Origin: Candidatus Villigracilis saccharophilus
Lineage (GTDB): Bacteria; Chloroflexota; Anaerolineae; Anaerolineales; Villigracilaceae
Direction: 5' to 3'
Length of the DNA: 64,000 nt
Assembly: GCA_016709305.1 (NCBI GenBank)
Contig: JADJNA010000062.1
Coordinates: 36,001 to 100,000, forward strand
The position numbers and the translations under genes were made by a program. Of this stretch, positions 1 through 7,778 are shown one piece after another. Each line of letters starts with the position of its first letter. The stretch's first letter is position 1. The notes under the pieces are model-generated. The model saw only the letters and a list, made by a program, of their open reading frames with translations. It ran no database searches and had not been told where the DNA came from.

Positions 1-1
1 C

Positions 2-1558
2 AAGGTGGGGGAGATCTATCGCCGTAACGCCTTGCTGCGGCAGTTGATCGAGAGTCAATATCAACGTAATGATATGGAATTGAAATCAGGTACATTCCGT
101 GTGCGCGGCGATACGCTGGAGATCATCCCTGCGTACGAAGACAAGCGCGGATATCGGATCACGTTCTTCGGTGATGAAGTCGAACGCATCATGCAATACA
201 GCCCGGTCAGCGGTGAGATATTCGATGAGCCGAACGAAGTGTCAATTTTCCCAGCCAAGCAATTCCTGACCGATGCTGACCGTTTGAAAGAGTCGATCAC
301 TCACATTGAAGAGGAACTGGAGGAGCGCCTGAAATATTACAAGGATAATGGCAAGTTTCTTGAGGCCCAGCGCATTGAACAGCGTACGCGCTATGACCTG
401 GAAATGCTGAAGGAAGTTGGCTATTGTTCCGGCATTGAGAATTACTCGCGTCAACTCGATGGCCGCGCACCAGGCTCGCATCCATGGACGATGATTGATT
501 TTCTACCGAGTGATTATCTGCTGGTTATTGATGAAAGTCACATGACCGTGCCGCAGATCCGCGGGATGTATAATGGTGACCGTGCGCGCAAGGAAACGCT
601 GGTCGAGTACGGCTTCCGTTTGCCCTCCGCCATGGACAACCGTCCGCTCAAGTTTGAGGAATTTGAAGAGGTGATGGGTTCGACGATATTTACGTCCGCG
701 ACACCGTCGCATTATGAGATGGAACATGCCGAGCAGGTAGTCGAGCAGATCATCCGCCCGACAGGCTTGGTAGATCCCGAAGTTGATGTGCGACCCACCA
801 AAGGGCAGGTGGATGATCTGATCGGAGAGATCAGGCAACGGGTGGAAAGACACGAGCGTACCCTGGTCACGACCCTCACCAAGCGCATGTCAGAAGACCT
901 GACAACATATCTGAAAGAGTTGGGAGTCAAAGTCCAGTATCTTCATTCTGAAGTCGAAACGTTGGAGCGCATAGCCATCTTGAGGGACCTGCGTTTGGGA
1001 ACGTATGATGTGCTGGTGGGAATTAACCTTCTACGTGAAGGCTTGGATTTGCCCGAGGTATCCTTGGTGGCAATTTTGGATGCGGACAAGGAAGGCTTTT
1101 TGCGTTCTGATACGGCGCTGATCCAGACGATCGGGCGCGCCGCACGGAATGTGAACGGGCGCGTGATCATGTACGCCGACCGCGTGACCGATTCTATGAA
1201 ACGTGCGCTGGATGAAACGAATCGCCGCCGAGCCAAGCAGGTCAAATATAACGAAGATAACCACATCATGCCGATCAGCATTCACAAGGAGATCCATGAG
1301 CTGACCGAAATGATGAGCGCCAAGGCGATCGGTGAGGCCAAGGGACAATATACAACAGCAGCGGACGGCCTGCCGCGCGGTGAACTGCGTAAGATCGTGG
1401 ATGAAGTGGAAAAGCAAATGAAAGAAGCCGCGAAGAACCTTGAGTTTGAAAGGGCCGCCGCGCTGCGCGATGAGTTGTATGATCTGAAGAACCTGCTGGC
1501 TGAAGACGAAAGCCTTAAGCCGTGGGAACGGATCAAATTATTGACAGGTGAGGAGTAA
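2..1558 (+). CDS. uvrB: Excinuclease ABC subunit B (UvrB), 3' part
   Basis: This is the damage-verifying helicase-like subunit of nucleotide excision repair, which receives DNA from UvrA and recruits UvrC. The window opens inside the gene in a frame that is open from base 2. About 518 codons are visible against roughly 660-670 for the family, so about 145 N-terminal residues, including the Walker A loop and most of the beta-hairpin, lie upstream. Visible parts are the DESH form of helicase motif II near visible residue 174, followed by the UvrB-typical QIRGMYNGDR, the C-terminal helicase motif QTIGRAARN near residue 375, and a C-terminal UVR motif (about residues 465-500) used to bind UvrC. 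It is followed after 3 bases by a small membrane protein gene. Confidence 0.97.
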   Translation, partial: KVGEIYRRNALLRQLIESQYQRNDMELKSGTFRVRGDTLEIIPAYEDKRGYRITFFGDEVERIMQYSPVSGEIFDEPNEVSIFPAKQFLTDADRLKESITHIEEELEERLKYYKDNGKFLEAQRIEQRTRYDLEMLKEVGYCSGIENYSRQLDGRAPGSHPWTMIDFLPSDYLLVIDESHMTVPQIRGMYNGDRARKETLVEYGFRLPSAMDNRPLKFEEFEEVMGSTIFTSATPSHYEMEHAEQVVEQIIRPTGLVDPEVDVRPTKGQVDDLIGEIRQRVERHERTLVTTLTKRMSEDLTTYLKELGVKVQYLHSEVETLERIAILRDLRLGTYDVLVGINLLREGLDLPEVSLVAILDADKEGFLRSDTALIQTIGRAARNVNGRVIMYADRVTDSMKRALDETNRRRAKQVKYNEDNHIMPISIHKEIHELTEMMSAKAIGEAKGQYTTAADGLPRGELRKIVDEVEKQMKEAAKNLEFERAAALRDELYDLKNLLAEDESLKPWERIKLLTGEE

Positions 1559-1561
1559 TCC

Positions 1562-1831
1562 ATGGAAACCGATCCAGCTTCGCTTGACCCCGAAGAGCGT
1601 TCCAATAAATTCTATGCGCTGGCGTCGGCCGGTTTGGGGATCCTTAGTCTGTGCGGCGGGATCATTTCCCCGGCCTTCGGTTCGATTCTTGCCATTCTTG
1701 GTATCGTGCTGGGTATTTTTGGAAGAAGGTCCGAGAATAAAAGAAGCGCAACCGTGGGGATTTCGCTTTCCATCATCGGGTTATTGACGGCGATCATCTT
1801 TTCCCTGCTGTTGTATTTCGCAAAATATTAG
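1562..1831 (+). CDS. Small two-helix membrane protein, DUF4190-like
   Basis: An 89-residue protein with a short polar N-terminus, a Gly/Ile-rich hydrophobic segment (about residues 18-48), a basic loop (GRRSENKRS) and a second hydrophobic segment (about 60-86). This layout matches DUF4190-type small membrane proteins, whose function is unknown. The start is supported by GAGGAG inside the end of uvrB, and only three bases separate the two genes, so it is probably co-transcribed and translationally coupled with uvrB. A strong terminator hairpin follows. Confidence 0.75.
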   Translation: METDPASLDPEERSNKFYALASAGLGILSLCGGIISPAFGSILAILGIVLGIFGRRSENKRSATVGISLSIIGLLTAIIFSLLLYFAKY

Positions 1832-1849
1832 GACGGACGGTAATTGAAA

Positions 1850-1898
1850 AACGCCGGCCTGGCGGGTCTCGATAAAGACCCCTCAGGGCGGTTTTTTG
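1850..1898 (+). terminator. Rho-independent terminator of the uvrB unit
   Basis: A GC-rich stem built around GGGTCT/AGACCC with outer pairing between the GCC-rich and GGGCGG arms is followed by TTTTTT. It lies 20 bases after the stop of the small membrane protein gene. Confidence 0.8.
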
Positions 1899-1940
1899 TT
1901 AATGGAGTGACAATCGGGGTGCTGTGATTTGCTTTAGATC

Positions 1941-2189
1941 TTATTTGTCTTTTTCGTCTTCACCTGGCTGGATATCATCAAATGGCTTGAGCAATTCAAG
2001 GGCCTGTTCCAAATTCTCTTTGGGAACGAATATCTGCACCCGGGCAAACGGCACTGCGTAGGCTGTGTGTGAGATCGATTCCTCCACCAGTTCCACGTCA
2101 ATTCCTTCGGCCTCCAGGAAGCTTTCAATGATCTCAGCTTCCGCGCGGCTGTTCGCATCACCGATTTTCTCGTACTTCATCTCGTCCAT
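1941..2189 (-). CDS. DUF2007-type (PII-like fold) small protein
   Basis: An 82-residue soluble protein. Its pattern (GDANSRAEAEIIESFLEAEGI, then VPFARVQIFVPKENLEQALELL) is typical of DUF2007, a small alpha/beta domain annotated as a putative signal-transducing protein with a ferredoxin/PII-like fold. The C-terminus is acidic and charged (PGEDEKDK). A Shine-Dalgarno-like AGGAG precedes the ATG. It is transcribed divergently from the secreted protein gene at 2342. The cellular role is unknown. Confidence 0.75.
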   Translation of the reverse strand: MDEMKYEKIGDANSRAEAEIIESFLEAEGIDVELVEESISHTAYAVPFARVQIFVPKENLEQALELLKPFDDIQPGEDEKDK

Positions 2190-2246
2190 TTTGTATGTTC
2201 TCCTATCTATAGTATAGGCCTATTTGCTGCATTTCTTTCCCCAATC

Positions 2247-2276
2247 TTGTCTTTTTCTTCACAGAACCTTTACAAT
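2247..2276 (+). promoter_or_regulatory. Candidate promoter of the DUF2680-like gene
   Basis: TTGTCT (2247-2252) and TACAAT (2271-2276) are separated by 18 bases in the divergent intergenic region. The call is by similarity to the sigma70 consensus only. Confidence 0.4.
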
Positions 2277-2341
2277 GCGGGGGTATCCTTTGTGAGGTAT
2301 CAGGAACAAACCCGAATTTTCACTCAAAAGGAGTATATGAA

Positions 2342-2872
2342 ATGAAAAAGACAATTTTGATCGCAGTTTTGGTAGTAGTGGCACTTGGTGTGCTTGGTGT
2401 CGGCGCGGTTTTCGCGCAGGATCAGACCCAGCCGTTCGTTGGGCACGGTCCGATGATGCAGAATGGTACGAGCGGACCGATCCACACCTTCATGGTGGCT
2501 GAATTCGCGAAGAAGCTCAGCCTGAATGTGGACGATCTCAATACACGGCTGGCAGCTGGTGAGACCATGTATGACATTGCTCTCTCTGTCGGTGTGACCG
2601 CGGAAGAATATCCCGCCCTTATGACCGAAGGCCGCGCGAATGCAATGGATGCGGCTGTGAAAGCCAATGTCCTCACGCAGGAACAGGCTGACTGGATGAA
2701 GTCCCGTGGCGGCAGAATGAATGGCGCTGGCTATGACGGCGATTGCCCGATGCAGGATGGCGGTTACCAACAGAACGGTCAAGGCTTCCGCGGCGGACCC
2801 GGCGGGATGATGAAAGGCAACGGCCGCGGTGGAATGATGGGCGGCTGGGGTGCTCAGCAGACCAATCCGTAA
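2342..2872 (+). CDS. Secreted DUF2680-like protein with Gly/Met-rich tail
   Basis: A 176-residue exported protein of unknown function. It has a signal peptide (MKKTILIAVLVVVALG...AVFAQ, about residues 1-27) and a helical domain (about 45-120) with the LSLNVDDL...AAGETMYDIALSVGVT...LTQEQADWM pattern of DUF2680-type domains. The low-complexity C-terminus (about 121-176) is rich in Gly, Met, Gln and Asn. AAAAGGAG stands 8 bases before the ATG. It stands alone, followed by a strong bidirectional terminator. The Met/Gly-rich tail could bind metal or surfaces, but nothing in the sequence proves this. Confidence 0.7.
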   Translation: MKKTILIAVLVVVALGVLGVGAVFAQDQTQPFVGHGPMMQNGTSGPIHTFMVAEFAKKLSLNVDDLNTRLAAGETMYDIALSVGVTAEEYPALMTEGRANAMDAAVKANVLTQEQADWMKSRGGRMNGAGYDGDCPMQDGGYQQNGQGFRGGPGGMMKGNGRGGMMGGWGAQQTNP

Positions 2873-2891
2873 GATTATTGTGAAGTAAATT

Positions 2892-2930
2892 AAAAAAAAC
2901 TGACGACCACAAAGGTCGCCAGTTTTTTTT
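2892..2930 (+). terminator. Bidirectional terminator
   Basis: An A-tract, a stem ACTG-CGACC/GGTCG-CAGT and a run of eight T. It sits between convergent genes and can serve both the DUF2680-like gene (+) and fni (-). Confidence 0.85.
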
Positions 2931-2970
2931 ATAGGAGATGCTACTTTGGCTTAGCATAATATTTTCGAAA

Positions 2971-3999
2971 TTATATTTTTACCAACTTTTTCACCTTCAA
3001 ACCCTCCAACGTTCCAACACCCGCCGCGAACATCGTGACCTCGATCTGCCTCATCGTTAACTTCATCATATCAACCACATTCTCATTTGAGATCGCGGCG
3101 GCTTTGAGGAATGGTCCGGCCATGCCGCCGAGGGTCGCGCCGAGGGCGATGCATTTGGCGATGTCGAGGCCGTCTTTGAGACCGCCGCTGGCGAAGACCG
3201 CCATTACGGGGACGGCTTTCCTGACATTTAAAATCGATTCTGCGGTAGGGATGCCCCAGCCGACAAACGTCCCCGCCAGTTGACGGGTGAATTCGTCAGG
3301 GGCGCGGTGCATTTCAACCTGCGACCAGCTTGTTCCCCCCGCGCCTGCCACATCAATGGCGGATACCCCGCAATTGACAAGAAGTTTTGCTGTCCGCTCA
3401 GAGATGCCCCAGCCGACTTCTTTTGCGATGACAGGCACTTCGATCTTTTTGCAGACTTCTTCGATCTTTTTTGCGAGACCAGCAAAATTGACATCACCCG
3501 CATCCTGCACGGCTTCCTGCAACGGATTGAGATGCAGAATGAGCGCGTCCGCTTCGATCATATCCACGGCCTGGCGGCACTGGTCAATGCCATAGCCGTA
3601 ATTAAGTTGGACTGCGCCGAGGTTTGCGAATAATAAAATATCAGGCGCGGCTTTCCGCACTTGAAAAGTTTCGGCTTGTTCGGGGTGTTCGATTGCGGCG
3701 CGCTGACTCCCAACTCCCATGGCGATGCCGCATTCCTGGGCTGCTTCAGCGAGGCGCATGTTAATTGTTTTTGCGGAATCCGTCCCACCGGTCATGGAAC
3801 TGATCAGGATGGGGGAATTTATTTTTTTTCCGAACAGGCTGAGGGTCGTATCGATGCGTTCCAGATCAAGTTCTGGTAATGCCTCATGGTTGAATCGATA
3901 TTTTTCGAGCCCACTGGACAACGCAGAACGGACATCCTGTTCTAAGTTTATTTTAATGTGGTCAGCTTTTCGCTGGTCTATCGGCGCAACTTTTGTCAT
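2971..3999 (-). CDS. fni: Isopentenyl-diphosphate delta-isomerase, type 2 (FMN-dependent)
   Basis: This enzyme interconverts IPP and DMAPP in isoprenoid synthesis using reduced FMN. The 342-residue length is normal for the family. Visible family motifs are SSMTGGT (67-73), GVGSQR (95-100), HLNPLQE (156-162), KEVGWGIS (193-200) and the FMN-phosphate-binding GAGGTSW (219-225). It is unrelated to the Nudix-type Idi. The gene stands alone on the minus strand, divergent from acpP; an AGGA sits about 11 bases before the ATG. Confidence 0.95.
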   Translation of the reverse strand: MTKVAPIDQRKADHIKINLEQDVRSALSSGLEKYRFNHEALPELDLERIDTTLSLFGKKINSPILISSMTGGTDSAKTINMRLAEAAQECGIAMGVGSQRAAIEHPEQAETFQVRKAAPDILLFANLGAVQLNYGYGIDQCRQAVDMIEADALILHLNPLQEAVQDAGDVNFAGLAKKIEEVCKKIEVPVIAKEVGWGISERTAKLLVNCGVSAIDVAGAGGTSWSQVEMHRAPDEFTRQLAGTFVGWGIPTAESILNVRKAVPVMAVFASGGLKDGLDIAKCIALGATLGGMAGPFLKAAAISNENVVDMMKLTMRQIEVTMFAAGVGTLEGLKVKKLVKI

Positions 4000-4035
4000 A
4001 AGGTAGTGTTCCTGAGTGTGAAGTCCTACGCTGGC

Positions 4036-4066
4036 TTGACACGGTTTATATAAGACCGATTACAAT
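4036..4066 (+). promoter_or_regulatory. Candidate acpP promoter
   Basis: A perfect TTGACA (4036-4041) and TACAAT (4061-4066) with a slightly long 19-base spacer, 33 bases before acpP. Confidence 0.45.
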
Positions 4067-4098
4067 AAGCCAATCATAAATTTTAACTGGAGGTTGTC

Positions 4099-4335
4099 AT
4101 GACAGACACATATACTGAACTTGTAAAGATCGTGAAGGATTTAACGGGCAAAGATGAGGCGAAGATCACACCCGAAGCCCGCTTCAAAGAGGACCTTGAG
4201 GCTGATTCGCTCGACCTTGTTGAGTTGATCATGGCTTTTGAAGATAAGTTCGGCGCCGAGATCTCTGACGAAGCCGCTCAAAAGATCACAACCGTTGGCG
4301 AAGCTGTCGCGTATATCGACTCGCACAAAAGCTAA
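4099..4335 (+). CDS. acpP: Acyl carrier protein
   Basis: This 78-residue acidic protein carries growing acyl chains during fatty-acid synthesis. The phosphopantetheine attachment motif DSL is at residues 36-38 (Ser37), inside the usual EADSLDLVELIM helix. Length and charge are typical. TGGAGG precedes the ATG by 7 bases. No other fatty-acid synthesis gene adjoins it here. It ends at a hairpin terminator, beyond which a transposable element begins. Confidence 0.96.
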   Translation: MTDTYTELVKIVKDLTGKDEAKITPEARFKEDLEADSLDLVELIMAFEDKFGAEISDEAAQKITTVGEAVAYIDSHKS

Positions 4336-4359
4336 TCACGATTGAATTGATTATAACTG

Positions 4360-4385
4360 TAGAGCCGCCTGTAAGGGCGGCTCTA
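4360..4385 (+). terminator. Terminator hairpin after acpP
   Basis: A perfect 10-bp stem (TAGAGCCGCC/GGCGGCTCTA) around a TGTAA loop. The usual T-run is poor, possibly because the IS element begins just downstream. Confidence 0.65.
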
Positions 4386-4387
4386 TG

Positions 4388-4530
4388 TGTTTCTGGTAAA
4401 CGAACCCCACAGCTAAAGCAGGGGGCTTTGTCCCTGAACACGAAGGTTCGAGACCATTGGCAGGTTTACTTCTGCCCTGACTGCGATATTCACAGCCGCT
4501 ACTATGTCCGCATTGCCAGAGAAGTTGCAA
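4388..4530 (-). ncRNA. Candidate omega RNA (reRNA) at the element right end
   Basis: In tnpB elements the guide RNA comes from the 3' end of tnpB plus the right end. Here that is roughly 4530 down to 4388 on the minus strand, with the RE hairpin at 4403-4427. The guide would be read from the flanking acpP terminator. This is placed by analogy; RNA folding was not computed. Confidence 0.3.
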
Positions 4531-5517
4531 GCGGTACAAAGGAAAACAGATTGAGACTTACGATTGGCTTTATCAACACAACCACATTCGGGGCAGGTGC
4601 GCGAGGTGTTTCTTGGATCAACGAAGATCACAGGAACCCCCACGCGCTCGGCTTTGTAAACGATGTACTGCCTCAGTTGGTAGAACGACCAATTCGCATG
4701 TCTCGCTCTCTGCTTGCGTCCTTTTACGGGAGCCTCACGGATACCGCCCAATTCTTCAAGGGCGATCGCTCGATGAGTGTCATACGCAATCTGTACGAGA
4801 ATTTTGCTAATTCTATGGTTGGTTGTTTTTTGAAAACGGGATTGAACGCCAGATATTTTCTTGAGTTTTCGTGTGGCGGATTTGGTCTGTTTCTTTTGCA
4901 AATTGCTTCTGCGATGTCCAAACTTTCGGCGGTTATCTTCGATCGCCGCGCCGCTGAACCCGCCACCGTCCGAAGTTGCGGCGATCTGGACAAGACCCAG
5001 ATCAACCCCCAACACCCCCTTCCACGTCAATTGGCTTGGGTGTCTCCACCTCGCAGACAACCATCAGGTAAAACTTACCTTTGACCAGACACAAGTCGCT
5101 TTCCCCATGCTGGCCTTTGAGCAATTCAAGCTGGCGTTTTCCGCAGGCAAAGGACATCTTTTGTCTGCCCTCTACTGTCCAGATGCTCAACTCCATCCTG
5201 TCCAGTTTGTAGGTCAGGATGCGGTCATCAAAAGCAATCGCGCCATGCGGCTTGAAAGTACGTTTGACTTTTCTATCCAGCTTATAAGCATCTGCAACTT
5301 TCGAGATGCAACGAACAACCACCTGTGCGGTCAAGCCAAACATTTCCTTGACAGCGTAATACGTAAGTTTGTGGATTGGAAATTGTTTGAATGTCTGACT
5401 CTCCCACGCCTGTTCGCTGATGTAATTGCAGGCGGCGTTTGCAACCTCAAGAGTTTTACGAAGGGCTTGCGCTTGTTCAGGCGTAGGCAGGAGTTTTATT
5501 TGAGCGATCAATTTCAT
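4413..5517 (-). pseudogene. tnpB: TnpB (OrfB) RNA-guided nuclease, frameshifted
   Basis: TnpB is the RNA-guided nuclease of IS200/IS605 elements, ancestral to Cas12. The N-terminal piece (from ATG 5517) has the OrfB helix-turn-helix start MKLIAQIKLLPTPEQAQAL. The C-terminal piece has the RuvC-like residues (Asp in GVDLG, Glu in ALEELGGI, Asp in GNADIVAAVN) and the zinc ribbon CPECGC...CTAC. The two are in different frames. A run of five C at 5015-5019 needs to be four to join ...VEG to VLGVDLG. All catalytic residues are otherwise kept, so the break is either recent or a sequencing error. The stop lies inside the right-end hairpin, as is usual. Confidence 0.85.
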
Positions 5518-5636
5518 GGCGTGAGTATACCGAAGTTCCAATCTATTGAAGCTACTCTAGCAAATGTACATCGCCAGCGGCTATCCCTCTCCACTGCTAA
5601 AGCAGGGAGTTTCTTGCCGAGGTCTCGATGAAATTT

Positions 5637-5669
5637 ATCATACGGGCGCAGCATCTGCGCCCGTATGAT
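5637..5669 (-). terminator. Hairpin downstream of sucD
   Basis: A perfect 15-bp stem (ATCATACGGGCGCAG and its complement) with a 3-base loop lies 11 bases beyond the sucD stop. The T-tract is weak (ATAAATTT). It probably ends the sucCD transcript. Confidence 0.65.
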
Positions 5670-5679
5670 GATTATGTTA

Positions 5680-6540
5680 CTACAACAAAGTAGGAATTTC
5701 TTCCGGGTGTTTGGCAACCTTCACGCCTGCGGCTTCAAGAGCCCGGATCTTATCTGCGGCCGTGCCAGCTCCACCTTCGATGATCGCGCCGGCGTGTCCC
5801 ATACGTTTGCCGGGAGGAGCGGTCTGACCAGCGATAAACGCTGCAACAGGTTTGGTCATCTTTTCCGCGATGTATTGAGCGGCTTTTTCTTCTTCATTGC
5901 CGCCGATCTCGCCGATCATGATGACCTTCTCGGTCTTTGGATCATGTTCGAACATTTCAAGCACGTCGAGGAAGTTGGTGCCGTTGACGGGGTCACCGCC
6001 GATGCCGACGCATGTGGTCGCGCCCATGCCGAGGTTCTTCATGGCATATAACACTTCATAGGTGAGTGTGCCGGAACGCGAAACCACGCCCACGTTGCCT
6101 GAAATGGCAATATCGCCGGGGATGATGCCGACCTTGGCTTCACCGGGGGTCAACAGACCCGGGCAGTTCGGCCCGATCAGGCGTACTTTTTTCTGGTCTA
6201 AGTAATTACGCACGCGCATCATATCCTGCACAGCCACGCCTTCGGTGATGCAGATGATGAGCGGAACGCCTGCGTCCGCGGCTTCGAACATGGCGTCTGG
6301 TGCAAAACGGGCGGGGACAAAGATGATGGTCGCGTTCGCGTCGGTGGCTTCCTTGGCGGTCTTCACAGAATCAAAGACGGGCAGTTTACCGTCCAGTACC
6401 CATTCGCCGCCTTTACCGGGGGTTACGCCGCCGACAACGTTCGTGCCATAAGCGACCATTTGGGTGGTGTGGAATAAGCCTTCGTTGCCTGTAATGCCTT
6501 GAACGATCAGGCGCGTGTTTTTATCTACTAGGATGCTCAT
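5680..6540 (-). CDS. sucD: Succinyl-CoA ligase, alpha subunit
   Basis: This 286-residue subunit binds CoA and carries the phosphorylated His of the succinyl-CoA/succinate substrate-level phosphorylation step of the TCA cycle. Visible are the Rossmann-type GITGNEG (15-21), IGPNCPG, and the active-site His in GKRMGHAGAI near residue 245. The start chosen is the ATG at 6540, preceded by AGGG, 4 bases after the sucC stop. An upstream in-frame extension into sucC is not needed. It forms an operon with sucC. Confidence 0.96.
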   Translation of the reverse strand: MSILVDKNTRLIVQGITGNEGLFHTTQMVAYGTNVVGGVTPGKGGEWVLDGKLPVFDSVKTAKEATDANATIIFVPARFAPDAMFEAADAGVPLIICITEGVAVQDMMRVRNYLDQKKVRLIGPNCPGLLTPGEAKVGIIPGDIAISGNVGVVSRSGTLTYEVLYAMKNLGMGATTCVGIGGDPVNGTNFLDVLEMFEHDPKTEKVIMIGEIGGNEEEKAAQYIAEKMTKPVAAFIAGQTAPPGKRMGHAGAIIEGGAGTAADKIRALEAAGVKVAKHPEEIPTLL

Positions 6541-6544
6541 GGAA

Positions 6545-7684
6545 TTAATTCCCTTGTCTCGCGGCTTCAACAGCTTTCTTGGCCGCATCTGCCAATGTTT
6601 CGGCGGTGATCATGTTCGCGTTCTGCAGTAGTCTGCGTCCCTCTTCGGCATTTGTGCCGACCAGACGTACCACCATCGGAACTTTTGGTTTCACTTCATC
6701 CATGGCGGTCAGGATGCCGCGCGCGACTTCGTCGCAGCGGGTAATGCCGCCGAAGATGTTGAACAATACGGCCTTTACATTTTGATCGGACAGGATGATG
6801 CGCATGGCCGCCGCTACTTTTTCCGCGGGAGCGCCTCCGCCCACATCGAGGAAGTTGGCTGGTTCGCCGCCGAATAGTTTGATCACGTCCATGCTGGTCA
6901 TGGCCAGACCTGCGCCGTTGACCATGCATCCAATGTTGCCATCCAGTTTGATGAAGGACAGGCCGTACTTGCGCGCTTCGATCTCGGCTGGCGCATCTTC
7001 GTCCGTGTCGCGCATCTCATTCAATTCGGGGTGGCGGAACAGGGCGCTGTCGTCAATCATCATCTTGCCATCCAGCGCGACCAGTTTCTTGTCTTTTGTA
7101 ATGACCAGCGGATTGATCTCGGCCAGGCTCGCGTCTGTGGCTTTGTAGACTTCCCATAAGCCCATGGCGATCTTGACGAAATCCTTCCAATAGTCACGCG
7201 GAAGATCCATTGCCACCGCCACATCACGCGCCTGGTATTCGCGCAGGCCAAGTAACGGGTCGATATGACTCTTGATGATCTTCTCCGGTGTCTTCGCGGC
7301 GACTTCTTCGATATCAATGCCGCCGGCGGCGGACGCGATCATGACCGGCTTGCGGGCCGCGCGGTCAGTGGTGATCGCAAAGTAGATCTCCTGGTCAATG
7401 GCGGAGGCTTCATCCACAAGCACTTTACGCACCGGCAGACCTTTGATCTCCATGCCCAGGATCTGAGTGGCGAGCAGTTCGGCTTCACCGGCGTCTTTGG
7501 CGAGTTTTACACCGCCAGCCTTGCCGCGTCCGCCTACAAGAACCTGCGCCTTAATCACAACGCGGCCACCAAGCTCTTCAGCAACTTGTCTTGCTTCGTG
7601 AGCGGTAGCCGCAACCCTTCCCTTTGGAATCGGGATGCCGTACTTCGAAAAAATTGTTTTGGATTGGTATTCGTGGAGTTTCAT
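6545..7684 (-). CDS. sucC: Succinyl-CoA ligase, beta subunit
   Basis: The 379-residue nucleotide-binding subunit. It opens with the typical MKLHEYQSKTIFSKYGIPIP, and has the ATP-grasp loop GGRGKAGG (51-58), DGKMMIDDSALFRHPE and GNIGCMVNGAGLAM. With SucD it makes ATP or GTP from succinyl-CoA, or runs in reverse. A GAGG ribosome-binding site stands 7 bases before the ATG. A malate-CoA ligase is a related alternative, but there is no serine-cycle context here. Confidence 0.95.
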   Translation of the reverse strand: MKLHEYQSKTIFSKYGIPIPKGRVAATAHEARQVAEELGGRVVIKAQVLVGGRGKAGGVKLAKDAGEAELLATQILGMEIKGLPVRKVLVDEASAIDQEIYFAITTDRAARKPVMIASAAGGIDIEEVAAKTPEKIIKSHIDPLLGLREYQARDVAVAMDLPRDYWKDFVKIAMGLWEVYKATDASLAEINPLVITKDKKLVALDGKMMIDDSALFRHPELNEMRDTDEDAPAEIEARKYGLSFIKLDGNIGCMVNGAGLAMTSMDVIKLFGGEPANFLDVGGGAPAEKVAAAMRIILSDQNVKAVLFNIFGGITRCDEVARGILTAMDEVKPKVPMVVRLVGTNAEEGRRLLQNANMITAETLADAAKKAVEAARQGN

Positions 7685-7732
7685 TATGCTCCCTCGGAGG
7701 AATTTTTATATAGCGTCGCAATTATACCACCC

Positions 7733-7772
7733 AAAAAAAACCTCCGAGTTCTAAAAACTAGGAGGTTTTTTT
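7733..7772 (-). terminator. Bidirectional terminator between the NHL gene and sucC
   Basis: AAAAAACCTCC/GGAGGTTTTTTT with a loop that includes GAGTTCTAAAAACTA. It lies 6 bases beyond the stop of the minus-strand NHL gene. Its CTCCGAG core recurs at 47465 and 60576. Confidence 0.85.
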
Positions 7773-7778
7773 CATACA

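Larger units (their letters stand above)
4388..5630 (-). mobile_element. IS200/IS605-type element carrying only tnpB
   Basis: The element reads on the minus strand. Both ends carry related hairpin-forming sequences: the left end (5583-5606) contains CTCCCTGCTTTAGCAGTGGAG and the right end (4403-4427) contains CCCCCTGCTTTAGCTGTGGGG. These subterminal imperfect palindromes are typical of IS200/IS605 ends. There are no inverted terminal repeats and no visible target duplication, as expected for this superfamily. No Y1 transposase (tnpA) gene is present, so it is an orphan tnpB (IS1341-like) element. It lies between the acpP terminator and the hairpin after sucD. The exact ends are uncertain by about 10 bases. 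Confidence 0.8.

Noticed and set aside
5637..5669. The 15-bp hairpin as an end of the IS element
   Set aside because: Unlike the CCCTGCTTTAGC-type ends it has no counterpart at the other side, and it lies just after sucD where a terminator is expected.
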